DNA from: Nitrosomonas oligotropha
Lineage (GTDB): Bacteria > Pseudomonadota > Gammaproteobacteria > Burkholderiales > Nitrosomonadaceae
Assembly: GCF_009833085.1 (NCBI RefSeq)
Contig: NZ_QRBZ01000002.1
Coordinates: forward strand, 117,545 to 181,544
Reading direction: 5' to 3'
Length of the DNA: 64,000 nucleotides
How positions within the stretch are numbered: the stretch's first letter is position 1; every line of letters starts with the position of its first letter. The position numbers were made by a program, and so were the translations under genes. The notes beneath the pieces are model-generated. The model was not told the DNA's origin and ran no database searches. It saw nothing but the letters and a program-made list of their open reading frames with translations. Of the stretch, positions 16,627-26,298 are shown piece by piece.

Positions 16627-19011
16627 TTATTTCGATGGAATCAATTTCATCTGTCTTTCAGCAATCCCCGGAAGAAACGCCGTCGGTTTCCCGCTGATCC
16701 AGTTGGCGTGTCCGCTGCCGTAATACGGCGACAGCGGGTGCCCGCTTTGTCCGCCGGGCATATCAAAATACCCTTGCTCTTCCTGCCCCGGCGCAACTAC
16801 CGAGCGTTGTGACGCGCCAAAATTGGGCGATTGTACGCGTGGTATGTTGTGATCGCCGGGCAGCGGGTCATGCGGCATATCCAGCCATTGCGCGATCCAT
16901 GCGGGCAGTTTCTGGCTGAGCGGATGTTTGATTTGTGCCGCGTTTTGCATTCCCCAGTTTCGTCCGGTAATACCGCCATCCTGCTGCAATTGCGTTGCAA
17001 CCGTTTGCGCGCAGCGGTAGAGCAATTCATCCCAGGTTTCATACAGTGCCGGAAGCAGATGCTGCGGCTGATGATCGATCAATTGCCAGAGAATCGACTC
17101 GGTTTGGCTCAGTCTGGGCAGTTCAAAATGTTCATGATGCTGACGTACCGGTGCGGCAAATCCGTTCAGCACGGTTTTCATCACTTCATAGCGGTACGCG
17201 CGCACGATGCGGTACGCGACGGAGTCCACGGCAGCTTGTTCATTCCAACCGGTAAGCGCGGTTTTCATTAGCGGAATCCATGAAGCTGCGTCGTCTGTCG
17301 TTTCAAGTGTGGTTTGCAACAATCGATGCCAGCGTGTGAGTAACAATGCGCGGTAATCCAGTTGAATGGCTTGTAAGTCATCGACCGTAAACTGTTCTCG
17401 AGCCAATAAGCTGTCACGGATTTGCGTGGCGCGTGCGCCCAGATCGAAGCCGCCGTTGCCCAGCAGCGCGAGTTGATCGCCCGAAACGGTGCGCGAATTG
17501 GCCGACCATAATCGCTGCGAGGCGGGATTGTGCAGTACGGGATAATGCCCGGGGTCGAGCCAGCCATGCCAGCCGGTATTAGGTTGCGTCCAATCGGCGG
17601 GTATTTGCGCGTCATAATGACCGGAACGCGCGGGAATGCGGCCCGCGAGCGTCCAGCTGATATTGCCATCGCGATCACCGGCGATGAAATTTTGTACCGG
17701 AATACCGAATCGTTGCGCAATGCTGGCGGCCTGTGTGGCGGTTTTTACTTGTTCCAGTTGGATCAGATTGAGATTGACGGCTTCCGGCCGCAGTGCAGTC
17801 CAGGCCAGCGCCAGCGGGGTTTTATCATGATCTTCCGCAATGACCGGTCCCCATTCGGTTTCGGTAATCGTCAACACTTCATCCGAGGCGTTGCGGATGC
17901 GGATAGTTTCTTCGGCGATCCGCAGCGGTTGCCAGCCGGTTGCGCTGAGATAGCGCGTGTTATCGCGGTCATCGATGGTAATGCGCACCCAATCGGAGAA
18001 ATCGCCATGACTATTGGTAAAACTCCATGCGATGTGCCGGTTCGATCCGGTCACGATCGAAGGCACGCCAGGCAAGCTGATGCCGGTGATGTCATGCAGT
18101 TGCTCTGTTGCGGCCGCATCGGGATAAATCAGCCGGGAACGGAACCACAGATTCGGCACCCGCAGCGTCAAATGCATGTCGTTGGCGACGATTGCGGCGC
18201 CATCGGCCAACGCGCCGGAAACCGCGAAACTGTTACTGCCCGGGGATTGTTCCGTGCCTGGGCGGCCATCCTTGAATAAATGTTTATCCAGCACTTGCAG
18301 GTTGATATCGTTTACTGGCGGGAGTGGTATCTGATCAATCGGCGCATCCAGCAGCGGTGCGTCCCAGTTCCCGGCATTCTGCGTCAGAAACTGATAGACC
18401 GAGGCGGGTAGCGTTGCGTGCATACGCGATAGCGCCAGCTCCCGGTCGATATTTTCTTGGTTCAAGGTAAAAAACATCGCATAAATGACCAGGATACTGT
18501 CCTCGTTGCGCCAAGCGACAGGCTGGTTTTGTGTCAGCAAATAAGGAAACGGGCGCACCGCCAAAGCGGCGAATCCCTGGTTCACGCCGGTGCGGTAAGC
18601 ATCCAACAATTGCCGCTGTTCCCCGGAAAGCTGCTTCAGCACCTCGGTTGCGCGGGCGCGCATGCGGAATAACCGTGCTTTACGGTCATGCGGCGCTGCA
18701 CCGGAGCCGAATAATTCGGCCAATTCACCCGCCGCCTGACGGCGCATCAAATCCATCTCGAAGAAACGTTCCTGTGCATGCACGAAACCCAGTGCTTGCG
18801 CCAGATCCAGCCGGTTATCACCCTGCAAGGTAACGCTGCCCAAGGCATCCCGGTCGATGGCTACCGCGTCGGATAAACCGGGCAGCGCCATTTCGCCGTC
18901 ATAACGCGGCAAGCTGCCACGCAATAATAAAGCCGCTGTAAGCATCGAAAAGCACACGATTAGCAGGCTTGTTATCAGGAAGGGGCGGATAAAACGTAAC
19001 GTAGACTGCAT
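16627..19011 (-). CDS. Penicillin acylase family amidohydrolase
   Basis: A 794-residue Ntn-hydrolase precursor of the penicillin acylase/AHL acylase family. A signal or anchor segment (about residues 10-30) leads to the alpha chain (LGFVHAQERFFEMDLMRRQAAGELAELFG). The predicted autocatalytic cut precedes the nucleophile Ser of GSNSFAVSG, followed by the family's ANDMHL box. Conserved beta-chain parts are ITGISLPGVPSIVTGSN, QNFIAGDRDGNISW, NPASQRLWSANSR and the C-terminal SPYYGSGHANWISG. It acts in the periplasm or at the inner membrane. Substrates in this family range from beta-lactams to acyl-homoserine lactones, and sequence alone does not decide. It is convergent with pepP and divergent from the flagellar cluster. 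Confidence 0.93.
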   Translation of the reverse strand: MQSTLRFIRPFLITSLLIVCFSMLTAALLLRGSLPRYDGEMALPGLSDAVAIDRDALGSVTLQGDNRLDLAQALGFVHAQERFFEMDLMRRQAAGELAELFGSGAAPHDRKARLFRMRARATEVLKQLSGEQRQLLDAYRTGVNQGFAALAVRPFPYLLTQNQPVAWRNEDSILVIYAMFFTLNQENIDRELALSRMHATLPASVYQFLTQNAGNWDAPLLDAPIDQIPLPPVNDINLQVLDKHLFKDGRPGTEQSPGSNSFAVSGALADGAAIVANDMHLTLRVPNLWFRSRLIYPDAAATEQLHDITGISLPGVPSIVTGSNRHIAWSFTNSHGDFSDWVRITIDDRDNTRYLSATGWQPLRIAEETIRIRNASDEVLTITETEWGPVIAEDHDKTPLALAWTALRPEAVNLNLIQLEQVKTATQAASIAQRFGIPVQNFIAGDRDGNISWTLAGRIPARSGHYDAQIPADWTQPNTGWHGWLDPGHYPVLHNPASQRLWSANSRTVSGDQLALLGNGGFDLGARATQIRDSLLAREQFTVDDLQAIQLDYRALLLTRWHRLLQTTLETTDDAASWIPLMKTALTGWNEQAAVDSVAYRIVRAYRYEVMKTVLNGFAAPVRQHHEHFELPRLSQTESILWQLIDHQPQHLLPALYETWDELLYRCAQTVATQLQQDGGITGRNWGMQNAAQIKHPLSQKLPAWIAQWLDMPHDPLPGDHNIPRVQSPNFGASQRSVVAPGQEEQGYFDMPGGQSGHPLSPYYGSGHANWISGKPTAFLPGIAERQMKLIPSK

Positions 19012-19232
19012 AAGGAAATGAAAGTAATTAGACCGTTGGGTGAATACCGGTGAATGGCATGCACAGAATGCGCGATATCATGCGTGAATTATTATCTAAA
19101 ATATTGATATTAATAATTATTAATCATTGTTTTCAATATTTCGATAATAAAGGGGATGATTCCTTCTTTATTCCCGCTATTGAATCCCAGTGTTCGCAAT
19201 GATAATTCATTTGCAGATATTTGGAGTTTGTC

Positions 19233-20375
19233 ATGGCTGAAGATAGCGATTTAGAACGTACCGAGGAGGCGACGCCGAAGCGCATAGAGAAAGCGCGAGA
19301 GGAAGGGCAGGTTGCGCGTTCTCTGGAACTGACTACGTTTACTGTATTACTGGCGTCCGCTGCCGGAATACTGTTCATGGGAACCGGCATGATGGACAAA
19401 TTGCTGAAACTCATGAAAGCGGGCATGCAAATGGACCGGGAGCTGGCATTTCAGCCGGACCTGATGATCAACCGCATGTATGAGCTTGCTTTTGAAGCTT
19501 TGATCGCAATCGCACCTTTGTTGTTTTTACTGCTGGTCGTAGCATTCTTCGCACCGATGTCATTGAGCGGCTGGATGTTCAGCACCAAGGCGCTGATGCC
19601 CAAATTTGACCGCATTGACCCCATTAAAGGTATCGGCCGGATTTTCTCCGTGCACAGCTTGGTCGAGCTGGTGAAAGCGCTTCTTAAAACGATCGTGATT
19701 GGCAGTGTCGCCGCGCTGGTGATTTGGCACAACAAGGAATCCGTGATGATGCTGCTGACCATGCCTGTCGATCTTGGCATCAGCCGCACGGGTGAATTCC
19801 TGACCATGAGTTTTCTGCTGATCGTGGGCGCGATGATTGTGGTTGTAGTGATCGATGTGCCTTACAAACTCTGGGAACATGCCAAACAATTGCGCATGAC
19901 CAAGGAAGAGATCCGCAAGGAGTTCAAGGAAAGTGAAGGCGATCCATTCATTAAAGCACGTGTCCGCGGTTTGCAACGGGAAGCCGCGCGCCGCCGCATG
20001 ATGGCGGAAGTGCCGAAAGCAGATGTGATTGTCACAAACCCGACGCACTATGCCGTGGCGTTGCGTTATCACAGTAACAGCATGCGGGCGCCGAAAGTCA
20101 TCGCCAAGGGCGTGCATTTACTGGCGGCGCGTATCCGCGAGGTCGCCGAAGAACATCGTATCCCGATTCTGGAAGCTCCGCCGCTGGCGCGTGCTTTATA
20201 TCACCACGCCGAGTTGGAAAGTGAAATACCGGAAAAATTATATACCGCGGTTGCCGAAGTGCTGGCTTATGTTTTCCAGTTGAAGCGCTATAACGAATAC
20301 GGCGGCAAAGCACCGCAGCCGCCGGTGGATGTGCCGGTTCCGGCTGAATTGGATCCGGGACAACAGGCAGTCTAA
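19233..20375 (+). CDS. flhB: Flagellar export protein FlhB
   Basis: A 380-residue inner-membrane protein, the substrate-specificity switch of the flagellar type III export apparatus. It has the charged N terminus (DSDLERTEEATPKRIEKARE), four membrane segments, and the cytoplasmic domain with the autocleavage site Asn269-Pro270-Thr-His in VTNPTHYAVALRY, at the same position as in enteric FlhB. The frame opens upstream at 19221, but ATG 19233 is preferred: TTGGAG lies just before it and homologues begin with MAE(D/N)SDLE. It leads the flagellar run and flhA follows after 53 bp. The AT-rich 220 bp upstream must hold the promoter, but I could not pick one. Confidence 0.96.
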   Translation: MAEDSDLERTEEATPKRIEKAREEGQVARSLELTTFTVLLASAAGILFMGTGMMDKLLKLMKAGMQMDRELAFQPDLMINRMYELAFEALIAIAPLLFLLLVVAFFAPMSLSGWMFSTKALMPKFDRIDPIKGIGRIFSVHSLVELVKALLKTIVIGSVAALVIWHNKESVMMLLTMPVDLGISRTGEFLTMSFLLIVGAMIVVVVIDVPYKLWEHAKQLRMTKEEIRKEFKESEGDPFIKARVRGLQREAARRRMMAEVPKADVIVTNPTHYAVALRYHSNSMRAPKVIAKGVHLLAARIREVAEEHRIPILEAPPLARALYHHAELESEIPEKLYTAVAEVLAYVFQLKRYNEYGGKAPQPPVDVPVPAELDPGQQAV

Positions 20376-20428
20376 CGGGACCGGATAATGTTGAACATGA
20401 TTGATTATCAGTTTTTATCGAACACACT

Positions 20429-22510
20429 ATGAATAATGCAGCTACATTGTCATCCGTAGGAATGCTTAATAATCTTAAGAATTTGGCCGGACCAATCTTG
20501 ATTATTATGATTCTGGCCATGATGGTGTTGCCGTTGCCGCCATTCATTCTGGATGTGTTCTTCACGTTCAATATTGCGGTATCGATCATCGTGCTGATGG
20601 TCAGTCTGTACACCCGGTATCCGCTGGATTTTGCGGTTTTCCCGACCATTCTGCTGATTACTACTTTGCTGCGATTATCGCTGAATATCGCTTCCACCCG
20701 GGTGGTATTGCTTGACGGTCATACCGGGCCCGATGCGGCCGGTAAAGTGATCGAAGCGTTCGGACACTTTCTGGTAGGCGGGAATTACGCCGTCGGTATC
20801 GTCGTATTCATTATTCTGGTGGTGATCAACTTTGTTGTGATTACCAAGGGTGCGGGGCGGATTGCCGAAGTGAGCGCGCGTTTCACCTTGGACGCCATGC
20901 CGGGTAAGCAAATGGCCATCGATGCCGATCTGAATGCCGGTTTGATCGGCGAGGATGAAGCGCGCAAACGCAGAGCGACAATTTCTCAGGAAGCGGATTT
21001 TTACGGTTCCATGGATGGCGCCAGCAAATTCGTGCGCGGCGATGCCATTGCCGGCATCTTGATTATGCTGATTACCATCATCGGCGGGTTGATTGTCGGT
21101 GTCATGCAACACGATCTGGATCTGGGCGTGGCGGCAAAGAATTATACCTTGCTGACCATCGGCGACGGCTTGGTCGGGCAAATTCCGGCGCTGATCATTT
21201 CCACCGCTGCCGGTTTGATGGTGAGCCGAGTCACTACCGACGAGGATCTGGGCGAGCAAGTTCTGAATCAGATGTTCAGTCAACCGCAGATATTGGTTAT
21301 TACTGCTGTTATTTTAGGTGTGATGGGAATGATTCCTGGCATGCCGAATTTTGTATTTTTGCTGATTTCGTCCATTTTGGGTGGAATAGCCTACTTGAAA
21401 ATAAAAAATCCAGTTGTTAAGCCGGTTGAAACGGCGGTTCCGGAATTGCCTTCCATCGAAAAAACGGACGCAAGCTGGAGTGACGTCACGCCGATCGATA
21501 CGTTGGGACTGGAAGTCGGCTATCGCTTGATTCCTTTGGTCGATAAAGCGCAACAGGGCGATCTGCTGAAAAGGATCAATGGCATCCGCAGAAAATTCGC
21601 CCAGGAAATCGGTTTCCTGCCGCCGGTCATTCATATTCGCGACAACCTGGAACTGCGTCCGAATGCTTATTGCATCACGCTAAAAGGATCGATCATCGGG
21701 CAAGGCGAGTCGTATTCCGGCATGTATCTGGCGATCAATCCAGGCCGCGTCACCGCGCAGTTGCCGGGTGCAGCGACGACCGATCCGGCGTTTGGTCTGC
21801 CCGCCGTTTGGATCGAAGCCAATTTGCGTGAGCAAGCGCAAATCAACGGTTATACCGTGGTCGATGCCAGCACCGTGGTGACCACCCATATCAATCATCT
21901 GATTCATATGCACGCAGCCGAGTTGCTGGGGCGGCAGGAATTGCAAAAGCTGCTGGACCATCTCAATGCGCAGTTTCCGAAACTTATCGAAGATTTGGTG
22001 CCGAAGTTGCTGCCGTTATCGACGGTACAAAAAGTTTTGCACAACTTATTGGAAGAAAATGTGCATATCCGCGACATGCGCACCATCATTGACGTGTTGA
22101 CCGAATATGCGGCGCACACACAAGACGCGATCGAACTGACTGCAGTGGTCAGAACCGCTCTGGGGCGTGCGATCGTCGATCAATTTTATCCTGCCGGTTC
22201 CGAAGTGCAAGTCATGAGCCTGCATCATGACCTGGAGAACATACTGGGTCAGGTGATGCAGACCGGTGGCGGACAAGGCGCGGGGATCGAGCCCGGATTG
22301 GCCGATACCCTGTTGCGGGAAGCGCGTAACGCAGCGCAGCAGCAGGAAAAACTGGGATTGCCGATGGTGTTGCTGGCGCCGGGTCCGCTCCGCTTTTTGC
22401 TGGCTAAATTTTTACGCCGCGCGATTCCACAGTTAAGGGTGTTGGCGCATTCTGAAATTCCGGATTCACGAAAAATCAAAATCACTTCCGTGATTGGAGG
22501 TAACAAATGA
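20429..22510 (+). CDS. flhA: Flagellar export gate protein FlhA
   Basis: A 693-residue component of the flagellar type III export gate. The N-terminal half has about eight membrane segments, with the conserved cytoplasmic FHIPEP-like loop (ARFTLDAMPGKQMAIDADLNAGLIGEDEARKRR). The C-terminal cytoplasmic part binds chaperone-substrate complexes (PIDTLGLEVGYRLIPLVD, IHIRDNLELRPNAYCI, RTALGRAIVDQF). Length is standard. The last codons overlap the start of flhF (ATGA-type overlap, 22507-22510), giving tight coupling. Confidence 0.97.
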   Translation: MNNAATLSSVGMLNNLKNLAGPILIIMILAMMVLPLPPFILDVFFTFNIAVSIIVLMVSLYTRYPLDFAVFPTILLITTLLRLSLNIASTRVVLLDGHTGPDAAGKVIEAFGHFLVGGNYAVGIVVFIILVVINFVVITKGAGRIAEVSARFTLDAMPGKQMAIDADLNAGLIGEDEARKRRATISQEADFYGSMDGASKFVRGDAIAGILIMLITIIGGLIVGVMQHDLDLGVAAKNYTLLTIGDGLVGQIPALIISTAAGLMVSRVTTDEDLGEQVLNQMFSQPQILVITAVILGVMGMIPGMPNFVFLLISSILGGIAYLKIKNPVVKPVETAVPELPSIEKTDASWSDVTPIDTLGLEVGYRLIPLVDKAQQGDLLKRINGIRRKFAQEIGFLPPVIHIRDNLELRPNAYCITLKGSIIGQGESYSGMYLAINPGRVTAQLPGAATTDPAFGLPAVWIEANLREQAQINGYTVVDASTVVTTHINHLIHMHAAELLGRQELQKLLDHLNAQFPKLIEDLVPKLLPLSTVQKVLHNLLEENVHIRDMRTIIDVLTEYAAHTQDAIELTAVVRTALGRAIVDQFYPAGSEVQVMSLHHDLENILGQVMQTGGGQGAGIEPGLADTLLREARNAAQQQEKLGLPMVLLAPGPLRFLLAKFLRRAIPQLRVLAHSEIPDSRKIKITSVIGGNK

Positions 22511-23835
22511 AAGTAAAACGCTATCTTGCTTCCACATCCCGTGAAGCGCTCCGTCATGTCAAAGAGGAATTGGGTGAGGACGCGGTTATTCTGTCGAACC
22601 GGAAAACCCGCGACGGCGTGGAAATCATGGCGCTGGCGGATTCCGATATGACCGATCTGGTGCAACCCCACACCCCGTCAATACCGGCTATGTCGTCGAT
22701 GAAATCAATGCCTTCAATGCCGCCGTCGCAGGGTATTTCGCATTATGAACAAAGCAAAATGCTGAGTGCGGCGGAACCGTATCCGTATCCGGCCATGCCA
22801 CCAATGGGCAATGAACCGGCGGAATCCCGCAAAACGTCGAGCGATGTGCTATCCGCATCCTTAGCCAAGGATATCATCGCTGAGATCCAAGCAATGAAAA
22901 GCACGTTGGAAGATCAGCTTGCCACCGTGGCTTGGGGGAGTTTCACCCAACGCAGCCCGGAAAAAGTAAAGCTGTTACGTACCCTGCTGGATACGGGATT
23001 CAGTCCGCTATTGGCGCGCCGTCTGATCGACAAGCTATCCGCCGGCCTCGATTACGAGCACAGCCTGAAACAAGCCATGTCAGCGCTGGCATTTAATCTG
23101 CGGACAGCGGCCAGTGACGACATGATTGAAAAGGGTGGGGTGTATGCACTGATCGGCCCGACCGGCGTCGGTAAAACCACCACTACAGCGAAACTGGCGG
23201 CGCGTTGCGTGATCCGGCATGGCGCCGATAAGGTGGCGCTGCTGACGACCGATAGCTACCGTATCGGCGGCCATGAACAATTGAGAATTTATGGGCAACT
23301 GTTGGGTATTCCCGTGCGCAACATCAAGGATACCGAGGATTTGCAGCTGACGCTGTCGGAACTCAAAAATAAGCATATGGTGCTGATCGATACCGTGGGC
23401 ATGAGCCAGCGCGATCAAATGGTGGCGCAGCAAATTGCCATGCTCAGCAACTGCGGCGCGGATGTGAAACGCATGCTCATTCTCAGCGCCACATCCAGTG
23501 GTAGCACATTGGATGAAGTGATTGCCGCCTATCAGAAGAACGGGATTTACGGTTGCATCATCACAAAAATCGATGAAGCCGCGAGCCTGGGCGTGGCGCT
23601 GGATGTCGTCATCCGCAGAAAATTGCCGCTGCACTATGTCGCCAACGGGCAGAAGGTTCCGGAGGATATTCACGCCGCCAATTCACGATATTTGCTGCAT
23701 CGCATTTTTAAATCGGCGCCGGGCGATACGGCTTTTACTCTACAGGATGCCGAGTTTGCGTTGGTCATGGCGACGCGGAACACTGAGCCAGCACTATCGG
23801 AAGAAAGATCGTTAGCGGGATTCATGTATGACTAG
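22507..23835 (+). CDS. flhF: Flagellar placement GTPase FlhF
   Basis: A 442-residue SRP-family GTPase that sets the polar site of flagellum assembly. The N-terminal B domain (VKRYLASTSREALRHVKEELGEDAVILSNRKT) is followed by a Met/Pro/Ser-rich linker (about residues 60-105, with repeated SMPSMPP-like units), the N domain and the G domain: G1 LIGPTGVGKTTTTAKLAAR, G2-like TDSYRIGGHEQL, G3 LIDTVGM and G4 TKIDEA. It overlaps flhA at its start and flhG at its end. The order flhF-flhG points to polar flagellation. Confidence 0.96.
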   Translation: MKVKRYLASTSREALRHVKEELGEDAVILSNRKTRDGVEIMALADSDMTDLVQPHTPSIPAMSSMKSMPSMPPSQGISHYEQSKMLSAAEPYPYPAMPPMGNEPAESRKTSSDVLSASLAKDIIAEIQAMKSTLEDQLATVAWGSFTQRSPEKVKLLRTLLDTGFSPLLARRLIDKLSAGLDYEHSLKQAMSALAFNLRTAASDDMIEKGGVYALIGPTGVGKTTTTAKLAARCVIRHGADKVALLTTDSYRIGGHEQLRIYGQLLGIPVRNIKDTEDLQLTLSELKNKHMVLIDTVGMSQRDQMVAQQIAMLSNCGADVKRMLILSATSSGSTLDEVIAAYQKNGIYGCIITKIDEAASLGVALDVVIRRKLPLHYVANGQKVPEDIHAANSRYLLHRIFKSAPGDTAFTLQDAEFALVMATRNTEPALSEERSLAGFMYD

Positions 23836-24724
23836 GCTGATTTTACAAGACCAGGCCGCGGGCTTGCGCAATCTGACTTCCTATCAGAAGCGTGATCCGG
23901 CGCGCGTTTTTACCATCGCTGGCGGCAAATCGCGTGTCGGGAAAACCAGTGTGGTGGTGAATCTTGCGGCAGCGCTGGCGCAAAACGGTCAACGGGTTTT
24001 ATTGATCGATGAAAATCCTTGCCATAACAATATCTGCACCAGTTTGGGTTTGCAGGCGCGTTTCGATTTGCTGCATGTGATTCACAAAGATAAAAGACTC
24101 GACCAGGTGCTGCTGCAAGGCCCGGAAAATATCACGATCTTATCGGCGATGCGCGGCATTCATGCATTGAACACGTTGAACCCGCTCGAACAGGATTGGC
24201 TGGTTAAGAGCTTTTCCGAGCTGACGGAGTCGGTCGATATCGTGTTGATCGATACCGCCATGACCGGCACGACGCATGTTCTACCGTTAAGCCTGGCTTC
24301 GGAGCAAGTCATGATCGTGATTTCCGGTTCTGCGGCGTCGATTACCGGTGCTTACGCGTTGATCAAAATCATGAGCCAGGAGTATTCCAAGCAGCATTTT
24401 CTGATTTTAGTGAATAAGGTTGAATCGGAAACGGAAGCATTGATGATTTACCAGAATTTATACCGGGTGGCGCGCCAGTATTTGTCGGTTTCGCTTGAAT
24501 ATGCCGGTTACGTTGAAAGCGATGAGCGATTACGCAGTGCAACGCAATTGTGTAAACCGGTGATTGAGATGTTTCCGGCTTCGCAAGCAACTGCTTGCTT
24601 CCGGCATGTGGCGGAAAATATTTTGCGCTCTACTTGCCCGGATAAATATAGCGGGGGAATGGATCATTTCATGCAGCGATTGATTATGACGAGTCATCTG
24701 AGTATGGCTAATTTTACGGTGTGA
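23828..24724 (+). CDS. flhG: Flagellar number regulator FlhG (FleN, MinD-like ATPase)
   Basis: A 298-residue MinD/ParA-family ATPase that, with FlhF, limits flagellar number. It opens with a DQAAGLRNL motif, the region FlhG uses to stimulate FlhF GTPase. A deviant Walker A (GGKSRVGKTSVVVNLAAAL), LIDENPCHNN and VLIDTA follow. The C-terminal end carries an amphipathic helix that would target the membrane. It overlaps flhF by 8 bp and is followed directly by fliA. Confidence 0.95.
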   Translation: MTRLILQDQAAGLRNLTSYQKRDPARVFTIAGGKSRVGKTSVVVNLAAALAQNGQRVLLIDENPCHNNICTSLGLQARFDLLHVIHKDKRLDQVLLQGPENITILSAMRGIHALNTLNPLEQDWLVKSFSELTESVDIVLIDTAMTGTTHVLPLSLASEQVMIVISGSAASITGAYALIKIMSQEYSKQHFLILVNKVESETEALMIYQNLYRVARQYLSVSLEYAGYVESDERLRSATQLCKPVIEMFPASQATACFRHVAENILRSTCPDKYSGGMDHFMQRLIMTSHLSMANFTV

Positions 24725-24730
24725 TTGAAT

Positions 24731-25447
24731 ATGTATACTGCGACTGGAACTAAAACGATTGATAAAGAACAATTTATCACTGAATTTACGCCGCTGGTCA
24801 AGCGCATTGCTTACCATATGATGACGCGTCTGCCAGCAAGCGTACAGGTTGATGATTTGATTCAGGCCGGCATGATCGGTTTGCTGGATGCGATTAATCG
24901 CTACGAGGGATCTTACGGACGCCAGTTTGAAAGTTACGCGGCGCAACGGATACGCGGTTCGATCCTGGATGAGTTGCGCGAAGCCGATTGGCTGCCGCGC
25001 AGTATCCGGAAAAAGATGCGCCGGATCGAAGCGGCGGTGAACATGCTGGAACAACGCAATGGCTGCTCGCCGAGTGAACTGGATCTGGCAGCCGAGCTGG
25101 ATATGTCGCTGGATGAATATCACGAGACCCTGCAAAGCGCACGCGGTGCGCAGTTGATTTATTACGAAGATTTTCAGCAGGATGATGAAGAGCCGTTTCT
25201 GGATCGTCTTTATATTGATTCCGAAGGTGATCCGCTGAATGCGCTGCTGGATGAGAATTTCCGCAGCACATTGATTGCTGCCATTGATAACCTCCCGCCG
25301 CGGGAAAAACAGGTCATGGGCATGCATTACGAGCAGGAAATGAATCTGAGGGAAATCGGCGAAGTCCTTGGCGTCAGCGAATCCCGTGTATGTCAGTTGC
25401 ACACGCAAGCAGTGGCAAGGCTGCGTAGCCGCTTAAAAAATATTTGA
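24731..25447 (+). CDS. fliA: Flagellar sigma factor FliA (sigma-28)
   Basis: A 238-residue sigma-28, which directs RNA polymerase to late flagellar and motility promoters. Region 2 is visible in FTPLVKRIAYHMMTRLPASVQVDDLIQAGMIGLLDAINRYEGSYGRQFESYAAQRIRGSILDEL, cited here by its ends at about residues 18-80. Region 3 (RRIEAAVNMLEQRNGCSPSELDLAAEL) and region 4 (LPPREKQVMGMHYEQEMNLREIGEVLGVSESRVCQLH) also match. ATG 24731 is preferred to TTG 24725. Its anti-sigma factor FlgM is encoded at 27566-27871 behind a near-consensus sigma-28 promoter. Confidence 0.96.
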   Translation: MYTATGTKTIDKEQFITEFTPLVKRIAYHMMTRLPASVQVDDLIQAGMIGLLDAINRYEGSYGRQFESYAAQRIRGSILDELREADWLPRSIRKKMRRIEAAVNMLEQRNGCSPSELDLAAELDMSLDEYHETLQSARGAQLIYYEDFQQDDEEPFLDRLYIDSEGDPLNALLDENFRSTLIAAIDNLPPREKQVMGMHYEQEMNLREIGEVLGVSESRVCQLHTQAVARLRSRLKNI

Positions 25448-25491
25448 AGTGTTTTATACCGGATTATCCGCGCCATTAAACGGATTATGTG

Positions 25492-26250
25492 ATGCTTAAA
25501 AAATCAAAGATGGATTTGAACAGCGTCTTCGGCATTCTGCTGGCCTTGGTGGCGATCGTAGGCGGGCAGTTTCTGGAAGGCGGTCATCTCAGTTCTTTGT
25601 TGCAAGCGGCCGCATTTGTGATTGTGATGGGCGGTACTGTCGGAGCGGTTTTACTGCAAAGCCCGATGAAAATTTTTATCAATGGTGTGCGAATGGGCGC
25701 ATGGGTTTTCTTTCCGCCGGAACAATCGCCGCAAGCGCTGATTAAACAAATTATCAACTGGGCGCATATCGCACGGAAGGAAGGGTTGCTGGTGCTTGAA
25801 GAGTTTGTTCCCGGCGTAAAAGATCCGCTGACAAAGAAGGGATTGCAACTGCTGGCGGATGGCAGTCCGCCGGAAAAACTGCGCGAGGCCCTGGAAATTG
25901 ATGTCCTGGCTTTGGAGAATCATCAACGGCAATCGGCCCGGATCTGGGAAGCTGCCGGCGGTTATGCGCCGACGATTGGTATTTTAGGCGCTGTACTCGG
26001 ATTGATTCACGTAATGGAAAACTTGTCCGATCCCAATCTTCTGGGAAACGGTATTGCGGTTGCTTTTGTGGCGACAGTCTACGGTGTGGGATTGGCCAAC
26101 CTGGTTTTCTTGCCGGTAGCCAATAAACTCAAAACGATCATCGGCGAGCATGTCGTGATGCAGGAAATTCTGGTCGATGGCTTTGTGGCGATTGCGCATG
26201 GCGAGCATCCGCGCCTCATCGAGAGCCGGTTGAACGGCTATTTCATTTAA
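25492..26250 (+). CDS. motC: Flagellar stator protein MotC (MotA/PomA type)
   Basis: A 252-residue four-helix inner-membrane stator subunit of the MotA/PomA family, subgroup MotC. It shows the N-terminal helix SVFGILLALVAIVGGQFLEGG, the large cytoplasmic loop with the charged rotor-contact region (KEGLLVLEEFVPGVKDPLTKKGLQLLADG), and the last two membrane helices (GYAPTIGILGAVLGLIHVMENL, GIAVAFVATVYGVGLANLVFLPVANKL). GTG 25489 is an alternative start. With motD it forms an ion-driven stator complex. It lies 44 bp after fliA, so transcription is probably shared. Confidence 0.93.
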   Translation: MLKKSKMDLNSVFGILLALVAIVGGQFLEGGHLSSLLQAAAFVIVMGGTVGAVLLQSPMKIFINGVRMGAWVFFPPEQSPQALIKQIINWAHIARKEGLLVLEEFVPGVKDPLTKKGLQLLADGSPPEKLREALEIDVLALENHQRQSARIWEAAGGYAPTIGILGAVLGLIHVMENLSDPNLLGNGIAVAFVATVYGVGLANLVFLPVANKLKTIIGEHVVMQEILVDGFVAIAHGEHPRLIESRLNGYFI

Positions 26251-26298
26251 ATCCGCTGCAAGCAGAATACCGGTCAGTCAATAATTCTTGAAAATCCG